Source: Spongospora subterranea f. sp. subterranea (Eukaryota > Endomyxa: Phytomyxea > Phytomyxea > Plasmodiophorida). From it: a stretch of DNA of 27,345 nucleotides. The notes under the pieces were generated by a model that did not search any database, had not been told where the DNA came from, and was given only the letters and a program-made list of their open reading frames with translations. Below, one piece after another: positions 19,193-27,345 of this stretch (position 1 is its first letter; every line of letters begins with the position of its first letter). A program made the translations under genes and the position numbers. The stretch spans positions 1 through 27,345 of the forward strand of contig JAUGWO010000344.1 in assembly GCA_049724395.1 (NCBI GenBank), written 5' to 3'.

Positions 19193-19340
19193 TTTATTCC
19201 AACAAACTCGATGACCAGTCAATATATTTTCGCCAGCTTTTTCTCGCGCCCTACGTAGTAATTAACTGGTCACATTGACTGGTCGTCTACGCAATTTTTG
19301 AAGTGACCAGTTAATGTGACCAGCCTTTTCTAGCCCCCCA
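19193..19340 (+). repeat. Solo MULE terminal block with an empty insertion site
   Basis: This matches 6262-6445 plus 7707-7742 of copy A in the same orientation, but lacks the 1.26-kb insert; the target GACCAGTT occurs once at 19305-19312. It is not contiguous with a MULE on its left. The inverted MULE copy B starts about 13 bp to its right. It is therefore either the end of a third, mostly lost MULE or the product of a rearrangement at the end of copy B. Confidence 0.8.
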
Positions 19341-19353
19341 TATTTTATTTTGT

Positions 19354-22298
19354 GAATAAAATTTTGTTAATGTACACTCAAGTGTATCTCGTTGGAGTAA
19401 TCATCCGGAGTTCTTGTCGAAGATGATGTGTTTAGGAGTTCGAAAGTAATCTCGATAACAGGAGCTTTACGAAAGAATGCCTGGATTCTATCACTCCGAT
19501 GATCCGACATGTCAGCACGAGCATTGGGGCGCCCATTCAAATCACTTCGATCATGGGACAGGTCAGCACGAACATTAGGCACGCATTTGATTAGCTTTCG
19601 TTGATTTATTTCTTGACATAGGCCAAATATATTGAATTAGGCTTTAAATTTACAGCAGCTGGATCGAAAACTGCTCTTCCATGATTTTGTAGATCATCGT
19701 AGTGGTAGAATCCCGGCATCATGCCTTGAAACTCACGGCGAATGTGTGCATAAAAGTGTGATCCTGTCATAGTAGTAGCGGATATTCTTGCCATCAAACG
19801 CCATTCTTCATTCAGAACATATAATGTATCCGGACAAACAATGGTCGTGCTATCAACCAGCGGCACATTATCATCTGGCACTCCGATAGGCAACGTGATA
19901 AACAATACTGAAGTTGGCATTGCCTCGATCGTGAGGGTCTGTACTTGCTTGCACTATTTGTGGCGATGAGATGTTCCTGTTGTTTAAATGCAGTTGACTG
20001 TTCACATACCGAATCACAACCTGGGTGAATGCAGTTTCTATGCAGTTCTTCTGTAAAACCAGAAATCAATGCGGCAACGGCGGTCTGTAGAGACATTGAT
20101 GATGACTGAGTAAATACTTGCTGTCTCAGCTCCTACAACAAAGTTTGATTCAAACACCCGCGGTTAACACCAAAACAGTTGTACCAAAATCGGCCGAAAT
20201 AACGGACGCGACTTTATGTGATGCCCGTTTGTACATCTTACATCCTTCTGAAAAACATATTTGTGTTAAATGCATTCAACAATACAATGAAACTATACCT
20301 GCACAATCATTTTGAAATGAGCAAAAATAGGATCACCGTCGATTTCAGATAAAACCCTAGCAAGGACCTCAAAAGGGCATCCAAATGATCCTGGCTTGTA
20401 TAATTTCTCGATTTCAGTAACCCAGGTAGTGAGAATTCTCTTCCTTTGGTCAACTCCTTTGTCAGGGAAGCGCCTTGCTTATTCATCCGGGCATTGACGT
20501 GTTGCAGAAGCCGCGCAAAACACGACCTTGTATTGTCGTGTTGGTCTAAGAATTGAAGATAAAGAAGGTATCGCCGGAACAAGGAACCACATTACCTGAA
20601 GGGGCTGGAATGTTTGGAAGACAAACCGCTAGAACCTCCAACAGAACTGTTAAGTAACAAGTATTGTTAGAATGTCGGTACGACTGGTAAGTGGTGTTGG
20701 GGTTTTTATCCACGTTTGTTGCCCCTTTCGGGCGACCAGGTCTTTTCTTGCCAACCCCTGAATGGGTTTCCTTGTTCCCAGGTCTCTTCTTGCCAATTAC
20801 TGAAGGGGTTTCCTTGTTCTCAGGTCGTTGAGTGGTACCTTTCAGTTCGACACAATCCACTGATGCATTGGAACCATGCAAGAGGGAGTTAGTCGTATCG
20901 GGCGCTCGCCCGTCATTTGGTGCATGTAGTTGTCTTCTTCGGCGCTCGGGGTGTGCTAACCCGTATTTTTCTATAGATATCTTCCATCTCTCAGGAACAC
21001 CTATAGTTTGATCAATCTTCGCTGAGAGTGACAACATTGCAACAGTACCATATCTAACAGTTCGACCAAGCTGAAGGTCATTCATCTCTCGTTCATTATT
21101 TGCCGCAAAAATCATCAAGGCCGAGAGACCGAACTCAATTGGATTTTTGCGCTCAGCTATTTGATAATATATAGAGTGCATCGACTCAATGGGATTGCTA
21201 TCCTCTCTTACATTTTCGCCAACTTTTGGATCTAATTTCCGTTGCGATTCAAAAATAAGACATGCCACACTCTCTTTTAACCACCAGGAAAACCACGGTC
21301 TTGCTTTTGGATATCGGTCCTGATATAACAAAAGTTGATTTTGACCTCTTATATCGTAACGATCAATGTGATTCCAACATGAAGGATTTTCATTGCTTCA
21401 TGAAAGGCATGCAGCATGGGTTCTTCAACTGCTTCCATGATTAATTGCAGAAATTTGCCATCATTGTCACGCCCCACAATGGCATGATTGCGGTCAATCC
21501 GCTGAGCTGAGCAAATAAAGTGCACTCTACAACCTTTCATTAGCGATTGTGCGTCGGCCTTCAATTCGGAAACAATCGGAACAATGCCATGTGAGTTGAA
21601 GATTCTGTTCGTTATCTGTAGACATGTAAGCAAAGTCATAACAATGAGTTTCAGCACTGTACCGAAATATAAGCATCGATGAAGCCTAATGTTTGCGCAT
21701 TGGAAAAATCCATGACTGCCCCACACAAACGTTTGAATCTTGTCACCTTGTCTTGTACAGACAACGATGCTTCAGCGGACTGAATGCTTGCTGAGGCGCA
21801 GCTGAAAATCGCTTCAAAATGTGCCCGATAATGCTCGCGAGTTAGTCCGTTCAACCAAGAAAAAGCCACCGGGACCCATCGCGCAAGCAAACCGCAATAC
21901 ACTGCGGTTGTCATAAGAAAGCCTCGATCAAAGAAACTGTACGTAACATCGGAAACAGCGCCTTGGCCATCACGACCTGTCAACGGATCTACATCGACGA
22001 ATCTAACCATTGTGTTGCAAGCTGAGAATCAGCAACAATCATGAAAGAAATATTCAACTGTACCTTTCCAACATAAAACTCGAAGCAACAGTTAAGTGCA
22101 TTCGATTGATGTTGAAATCACTTGAGATGACGGCAGTTTTGCCAAAAGTCAGTTGAAACTCCAGGATTTGATCGATGAATGAGTCTCCAGAACCTAGATT
22201 ATTCAAATTTAGGCACATTTTCAGATAAATCAAGTAACCGAGACCTGGAAGTCTAACACCAAGGTCTCGCAACACCTGACGTCGGAAATACGCTACTC
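19354..22298 (-). mobile_element. MULE copy B, inverted relative to copy A, 5' truncated
   Basis: The sequence is the reverse complement of 3331-6262 with few differences. It has the 3' inner TIR (TGTTAATGTACACTCAAGTG at 19365-19384) but lacks the outer block in the expected orientation. At 22298 homology stops abruptly and sequence adjoining the Gypsy remnant begins, so exon 1 and part of exon 2 are lost. The two copies form an inverted pair of about 2.9 kb separated by 13.1 kb. Confidence 0.9.
19606..22298 (-). pseudogene. MULE transposase/USP-type protease gene, copy B, 5' truncated
   Basis: Same gene as at 2592-6009, from the middle of exon 2 onward. Here the stretch from DRYPKARPWFSWWLKE (about 21323) through NPIESMHS, the linker and the USP Cys box NNTCYLTVLLEVL (about 20665) is one open frame, whereas copy A is shifted several times. 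The linker ends in KKRPGRPKGA, an AT-hook-like motif lost in copy A. A further intron (GTAATG...TTCTTAG) joins APS to DQHDNTRSCFARLLQHVN. The last exon (His box GSHFYAHIRREF, FYHYDDLQNHG, SIYLAYVKK) is intact. One T is missing in the GREF/LTTWVTEIEKLY segment near 20436 compared with copy A, and 15 bp present here near 20320-20335 are absent in A. B cannot make a full protein because its N-terminal zinc region is missing. Confidence 0.83.
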
Positions 22299-23711
22299 GA
22301 TCAGGATTAATCGTATTGGAATGGAACCAGAATTTAATGAGGATTAATATTGGCCAATAGAAAGTCAGGTCAATGGATGAGCGAACGTTTGTGTTCCCTA
22401 ATGAACAGAAAATAGGCACAGAACAAACGATAAGCTAACGGAAAAGGAACAGGAAAACCTTACACAAACTAACGGATTGTTTGTGAAGGATCAGGGACAG
22501 ATTGTTATTCCGTCTGGTAGCCGGGATTTAAGGTTAAGGATATGTGTTATTGCACATATGGGTGCACGTAATGGTCATAATGGAATCAATTCGACGGCAC
22601 AATTGATTAAGGAACGGTTTTACTGGACCAATATGATCGAGGACGTGAGGACCATCTGCAAGGAATGCTTGCATTGCGTTCCCAGCACATGTGGTGAGCA
22701 GGTGCCACGACCACTAGGAGAAGCATGTCATGGATGCAGACCTAATCAAGTATTACACTTTGATTACCTGTATATGATGCCGCTTAAGGAGGGTGCATAT
22801 CATGATTTCCAATGGCTATTAGTAATCAGGGATGATGTGTCAGGATTGGTGCATATGACGCCTGTCAATACACCAGACACAGATGCGACAGTGGATACTC
22901 TTATGGAATGGAGATCCAAATTTGGGACTCCAGAGGTGTTTGTCTCGGATCAGGCATCAGACTTTATGTCGGAAATCATGAGGGGATTTGCGGCAAAATG
23001 TGGTGTGGAACAGCACTGGACTACTGCCTACACACATTACCCGAATGGATCCATCGAGGTAATCAACAAACTGATATTATCTGCATTCAGGTGTGTTATA
23101 TCAGAGTTGAGATGGAATAAGAAAGATTGGCCTTGGCTGATCAAGGCGATTGAGCATGGGCCTATTCATAAACAACAGAAACGGTTGGGTTGGAGAGCAC
23201 CAGTTACGGTTCATACTGGGGCCAAGGCAGATAATCCAGTGGAACTAATATTTAAGAAACCTGGGACAGACGTGGAACACATCAACGATATATCATCGGA
23301 TATTGGGCAAATAGGGAACATGGTAGAGCAGTTGCAGGTGCAATTAACTCAAATGCATAAGGAAGTGCTGGGAGTGACGAATTCTGAGAGGCATCAGAAG
23401 AGGGATAAGGCATCAACTGAAGATTGAAACCTAATTTCGGAATTGGCGATTATGTATTAACCAGTCCTAATGTCACAAAATCAGGCGAGAAACAATATTT
23501 GAAATGGAAGGGACCATATCAGATTATAGAATCAAAAGAAGGATACGTATTCAAGGTTGGGAACCTGATTACGGATATGACGTCTATCGTACATGGAGAT
23601 CGCATAAGGTTGTATGCAGATCAAGACCTTAACGTCACGGAAGAGATGAAAACTCAATTTCATTTGACAATGCAACATTTGAGGCAGAAAAAATCGGGGA
23701 TTCTGAAATAA
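22299..23711 (+). mobile_element. Ty3/Gypsy pol 3' fragment: integrase and chromo-like tail, broken
   Basis: This is a fossil of an LTR retrotransposon of the Ty3/Gypsy group. Parts in order: an integrase zinc-binding region (about 22550-22690, His and Cys pairs), the integrase catalytic core with its acidic residues (about 22740-23200), the C-terminal part with the APVTVHTG motif, and an SH3/chromo-like tail (about 23424-23700). The style of the core and tail resembles Gypsy elements I associate with oomycetes (from memory). Gag, protease, reverse transcriptase and RNase H are missing on the left, where the MULE copy B abuts. It is broken, with a few breaks. No LTR pair was identified. Confidence 0.85.
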
Positions 23712-23979
23712 GATCAAATCAGGAAAGGATTCTCCAAGACGGAGAACTCATGGGAACCACTGATTACCCTCAAGAATGATGCACTAACTGTGCTACAAAT
23801 CGACCCTCTGTCCTATAACTATGGGTACTCTTTTCCTTTTCCTCTCGCTTTTCGTCATCTCCTCTCCCTTCTTCGCTATTCCGCCCTGGTCACTGTCGAC
23901 CGGGCGGCAGAACAAAAGCTTCTGTGGCTAACCGTAGCTACACTCGTGAAACTCGACCTCATCAATTTCTTCTTCAACT
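23712..23979 (+). other. Spacer between the Gypsy pol end and a Gag-like start; possible LTR
   Basis: This is 268 bp of pyrimidine-rich DNA (CTTTTCCTTTTCCTCTCGC and similar). It lies exactly between a pol 3' end and a Gag-like start. An LTR would be expected at such a place if two elements shared one, but no second copy is in the window to prove it. Confidence 0.3.
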
Positions 23980-24540
23980 ATGGCTCGTGGACGCACACAA
24001 CCTGCTCGACCGGCACCAGTAGCGTCTCGGATCTTCACGCCGACCACGGCGCCTCACATTAAATCATTCGATTTGAACGCCGTCAACCGATTCCTTTGGG
24101 ACTACAATGCCTACAAAGACCTCGTCAAAGAACGACAAGACGTCCACAACGAGAATGTCAAGGCGAATTCGGCGTCCTCCGCTTCTCTAGCAAGCTCTGC
24201 CTCATGTCTGAGGGCTGCGATTTCACCTCAGCCATTACCGGAGGACTGCGTCCTTGGCCGGATGCTTGAGTGACTATTGAAGCAATTATTATCATGGAAG
24301 AGATCATTTCAGATCGAAAAAGACCTACTGAAGTCAGTGATGGATGAAGATGCCGCATGATTCTGATCAACACTATTGTCCGATAAAAACTTTGTATATG
24401 CCTCAGGTATCGCTTCCCTACCCGAACGGAATTCCTGCAACTTTTGCAGCTGGTTGTGCGACTCCTAACGCAAGCTGGCCACGAAGTGTGCAAAGGTTGG
24501 GTGTGCATTTGGAAAAAAGCCGTTTAACGTGGAATTAGAC
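23980..24540 (+). mobile_element. Gag-like 5' region of a Gypsy-type element, broken
   Basis: An ATG ORF at 23980 encodes a basic, Pro-rich start (MARGRTQPARPAPVASR) and then FDLNAVNRFLWDYNAYKD and LVKERQDVH. This has the feel of the N-terminal Gag helices of Ty3/Gypsy elements (KFL..YD.Y). The region after it is decayed. It may belong to the same family as the pol fragment just upstream. It is a fossil; no intact Gag or pol follows. Confidence 0.4.
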
Positions 24541-24985
24541 CGCTCCAAAGGATTGTTAGTTCGATTGGCGATTTCAGTTCCTTGTGCTATTTATTTGAAA
24601 ATGTTCCAGTCGCTTACTTGTTCTCTTAAATCAATTGACTGAGAAGAATTTGAGACTGGCAAGTGTGGTCTGATGGGCCAACAATGTCCCCATTCGGTAA
24701 AACCGATAGGGTGACTGGGCATCCCTCGCTGGCCTGGGCTGTAGGGCGGTATTTGCTGCAGCGATAATAAAGTAATTGGTCCGATGTATTTCCCTTGTGA
24801 CTTCAGGTAAATAATTTCCCATTGCAAGTAATTCCAACCATTGAAGTTCAGGGTTCCTTGATCGATGAATCGGTCTCCGCGAAAGTAATGGATCAGTCAG
24901 CTTGGACCGTCCTGCCAGCAGTGTATCCATGAATGTGCAACAGTATGCGCTGATTCTATCAATTTTCCGATCTCTATCAATTTTC
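24541..24985 (-). other. Unrecognised; one minus-strand ORF
   Basis: ORF 24930-24631 (minus, 99 codons, ATG start) encodes MDTLLAGRSKLTDPLLSRR followed by LLAMGNYLPEVTREIHR. It has no recognised domain and no visible support as a gene. Otherwise I see nothing in this stretch, which is the left flank of the MITE. Confidence 0.25.
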
Positions 24986-24987
24986 TA

Positions 24988-25453
24988 CAGTGCGCGCCGT
25001 CTTAACTCACCAATAGTCTCAAATTTTTTCCAAAACTGCGTACGCAACAAAAATAAAACTGCGAACGCAAATAATGAAAACAGCGGAAAATCGAGTTTAT
25101 TTAAAGTTCGTTGATGATCGATTGCGGAACGGAGCGGTGCCGGCGATACTTCCGAACCGCATACTCGACCTGCTGTACAGTCACCCGCTCGCCGTTCTTC
25201 TCGCGATACGCATCCATATATCTCCAACTTTTTCGAGCGAATTTTCTAATTATTTTTACTTTTCTCTCAACTTTAGTGCGTAAAATGTCAGTCAATATTG
25301 GGAACTGGAAATATCTAAAACTATAGAAACCTTGAGCTCGGCAAGATCTATCGATCTATAGAATCAAAATTATATTTAACGCATTCTTGTTAGATAAATT
25401 GCAAACTCCGTGGCCTCCTGCGGAAAGTTGGTGAGTTAAGACGGCGCGCACTG
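24988..25453. mobile_element. 466-bp MITE of the Tc1/mariner-pogo type
   Basis: The terminal inverted repeats are 26 bp and perfect: CAGTGCGCGCCGTCTTAACT and six more bases at 24988-25013, with its complement at 25428-25453. TA dinucleotides flank both ends (24986-24987 and 25454-25455), the target duplication of the Tc1/mariner superfamily, and the CAGT terminus is usual there. It is too short to encode a transposase and is non-autonomous. The identity of the two TIRs suggests a fairly recent or well-maintained copy. Confidence 0.9.
25101..25295 (-). pseudogene. C-terminal fragment of a Tc1/mariner-like transposase inside the MITE
   Basis: The minus ORF encodes KIIRKFARKSWRYMDAYR followed by QVEYAVRKYRRHRSVP. 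The pattern (R/W)RYMxAYR...A.YAVxxYxxHRxxP resembles a C-terminal box I recall from transposases in oomycete genomes. Its presence between the TIRs indicates that the MITE arose by internal deletion of an autonomous element and kept the 3' end of the gene. The motif comparison is from memory. Confidence 0.5.
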
Positions 25454-25480
25454 TATCAATATAAATTCCCCGTCCCGGTC

Positions 25481-27345
25481 ATGTCACCCCTAATGGGTTT
25501 CCTCCTACCCTGCAACTCCGCAATAGCGAGTTCCGGCACTCTACCAAATCAAAACTCCGTGGAGGAATGCGCAGGATCATCCTGTCATTTGCCAACTCGC
25601 TGGTTTCATCTGATCACGATGTTGTCGCAATGGCACAGGGAATTTTTGATTTTGTTGACCTCTTTGATACTGTTTTATAAGCCGATGTTAGCTGATGATG
25701 AGTGGGAACTGTCGCAAACAAATACTCTGTCTGTAAAGGGTGCTGATCCCTTGATATTAACAAATAGTCGAGACACTCTTCTTCACATTGCTGCTGAACC
25801 TGGCCAGTCTGACGCCATTCCTATGGCGACCAACGCACAAAACTTTGGAGAAACTCTTATCTTCAGAGCCGTCAGATCACGATCGTATTGCTATTTCTTG
25901 TGGTGACAGTCGATCTCCTAATTGATTTTTGTTTCTTCAGGGTGGAAGCTATCGAATGTGCTTTGAATGTCGATCGTGACATGCAAAAATGGGCCTATTA
26001 CAAATGGTAAGTAAAACAGTTTCATAAATCTGGTCAATAATTGCTGGTTACTTTCTCGAAGGACGAACATCGGCAACATTATTAATGCGAAGAATCAATA
26101 TGGGGAGACACCAATGATTGTGGCCGCCAATCTCCAATACTGGTTTAGTACTTTCACTTGATATCAATCAATCCGTTGATGTTGTTGCGTCGAAAGGGAT
26201 ATAGTGCAATTTTTCTTAAAGAAGGGCGCTGATCCGATGATATCCACAACAATGAGTGGGGATAATGTACTTCACATTGCTAGTAAATATGGCCAGTATG
26301 TCGCCATTCTGTTGGTCAAAGTCATCCAACTCTGAATAATGTCACAGGATCGACGCAATCGACAACATCTGTCAGAAAATATCTACTGCGAATGGAGAAA
26401 CCCTTATATTCAAAATTCGATCAAAACTGTTTGTGCCATTCATCTGTTCTCAATCGATATCCTTCGTAATTTCTGTTGCGATCAGGGTGGCAGTTGTGAA
26501 ATATTTTTGGAAATTTATAGCTGGTGTGCATGAAGAAGCTGACGGTTCTGCCCGCTTTATCGATGCTCAAAACGCGAATGGACAGACACCTCTAATGATG
26601 GCCGCTAATTTCAACCAATGGTTTAGCACTTTTACTTGATATCGGTCAATTCGTTAATGCTGTTCTGTCAAAAGGGATACAGTGCAGTTTCTTTTAGAAA
26701 AGGGCGCTGATCCGTTGATATCAACAACGAGTGGGGTTACTCCACTTCACATTGCTATAAAATATGGCCAGTATGTCGCCAATTTTGTTGGTCAAAGTCT
26801 CCCAACACTGAATGAGTTTACAGGATTGACGCGATCGACGTCATCTGTCAGAAATTTCCAACCGCGATCAACGCCAAAGACAGTTATGGAGAAACCCCTA
26901 TATTTTATGCTGTTCGATCAAAACTGTTTGTGCCATTCATCTGTTCACTGTCGATATCTTTCGTAATTTCTGTTGCGATCAGGGTGGCAGTTGTGGAATG
27001 TGTTTTGAAATATCTACCTGCAGTGCATGAAGAAGCTGATGGTTTTGATTTGAATGAACCAAACGCGGCCGACCAAAAAGCGTAAGTGGATAACAAATAA
27101 GTATAAGATCAATGAATGTTGTTTACTGTGGGGTCAGGACCCACATCGACAACATTATTGATGCGAAGAATCGAAATGGAGAGACACCAATGATTGTGGC
27201 CGCTAATCTCCAATACTGGTTTGGTACTTTCACCTGATATCGATCAATCCGTTGATGCTGTTCCGTCAAAAGGGATATAGTGCAGTTTCTCTTAAAAAAG
27301 GGGGCTGATCCGATGATATCCACAACAACGAGTGAGGTTACTCCA
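25481..27345 (+). CDS. Multi-exon ankyrin-repeat protein, 3' end outside the window
   Basis: Exons consistent in phase: up to 25884, 25941-26006, 26062-26142, 26197-26295, 26348-26428, 26486-26620, 26675-26770, 26824-26925, 26983-27081, 27138-27218, 27273 to the window end. Every intron splits a codon after its second base. The protein is a row of ankyrin repeats: ADPLILTNSRDTLLHIAAE, NAKNQYGETPMIVAANLQYW, FFLKKGADPMISTT then VLHIASKYGQ, DAQNANGQTPLMMAANF, FLLEKGADPLISTTSG then TPLHIAIKYGQ, YGETPIFYAVRSKL, and so on. Such repeats bind other proteins; the partner is unknown. The start is unsure: ATG 25481 opens the frame but its first 80 residues are not ankyrin-like (a hydrophobic stretch REFLILLTSLILFYKPM occurs), and an intron before 25735 is possible. 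No stop is met in the spliced frame from 25735 on. Confidence 0.8.
26062..27218 (+). repeat. Tandem duplication of ankyrin exon blocks with introns in register
   Basis: The block 'GETPMIVAANLQYW exon, 54-nt intron, DIVQF.LKKGADP exon, GTATGT intron, IDAID exon, GTTTGT intron, VAVV exon' recurs. The KGADP exon starts at 26197, 26675 and 27273. Introns at the same place resemble each other (for example TTTCACTTGATATCAATCAA, TTTACTTGATATCGGTCAAT and TTTCACCTGATATCGATCAA). The unit length is about 480-600 bp; the middle unit lacks the intron present before THIDNIIDAKN in the next. Confidence 0.85.

Noticed and set aside
24985-25227. Minus ORF 25227-24985 as a gene in the MITE
   Set aside because: It runs through the TIR and lacks the transposase box seen in the neighbouring frame.

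Overview
This window looks like transposon-rich nuclear DNA from a small-genome filamentous eukaryote, either an oomycete or a fungus. Introns in the gene models are 47-84 nt with GT..AG ends. The DD34E transposase, the Ty3/Gypsy integrase with its chromo-like tail, and a MITE-borne transposase tail resemble elements I know from oomycetes. The Crypton with a GCR1_C-type tail and the MULE-type transposase resemble fungal ones. I cannot choose between these from the sequence alone.

Layout. 1-1190: a decayed Tc1/mariner-IS630 (DD34E) transposase. 1170-2028 (minus): an unrecognised spliced gene. 2432-7742: a Mutator-like (MULE) element with long terminal inverted repeats. Its nine-exon gene joins a zinc-finger/DDE transposase to a domain with the Cys box and His box of a ubiquitin-specific protease (USP, peptidase C19). 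A separate 1.26-kb TIR element (6446-7706) has inserted into its right terminal repeat with an 8-bp target duplication. 7743-8784: weak coding traces. 8785-9981 (minus): an intact five-exon gene for a CBP3/UQCC1-like mitochondrial ubiquinol-cytochrome c reductase chaperone, the best single-copy host gene here. 10000-16100: mostly unrecognised DNA with broken ORFs, a possible Ty1/Copia remnant and a 268-bp tandem repeat.

16102-19167: a Crypton (tyrosine-recombinase DNA transposon) bounded by 12-bp direct repeats. 19193-22298: a solo MULE end, then a second MULE copy in inverted orientation, cut off at its 5' side. 22299-24540: Ty3/Gypsy remains (integrase plus chromo-like tail, then a Gag-like start). 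24988-25453: a 466-bp MITE with 26-bp perfect TIRs and TA duplications. 25481-27345: the 5' part of a multi-exon ankyrin-repeat gene that runs off the window.

The main candidate for something new is the MULE with a built-in USP-type protease. Two copies, 13 kb apart and inverted, carry different lesions, so the gene structure can be read by comparing them. The other strong points are the nested insertion with its empty site preserved elsewhere in the window, the Crypton with a changed HxxR motif, and the ankyrin gene whose intron positions repeat with its repeats. The genes do not form one pathway; the region is best read as a nest of mobile elements around a few host genes.
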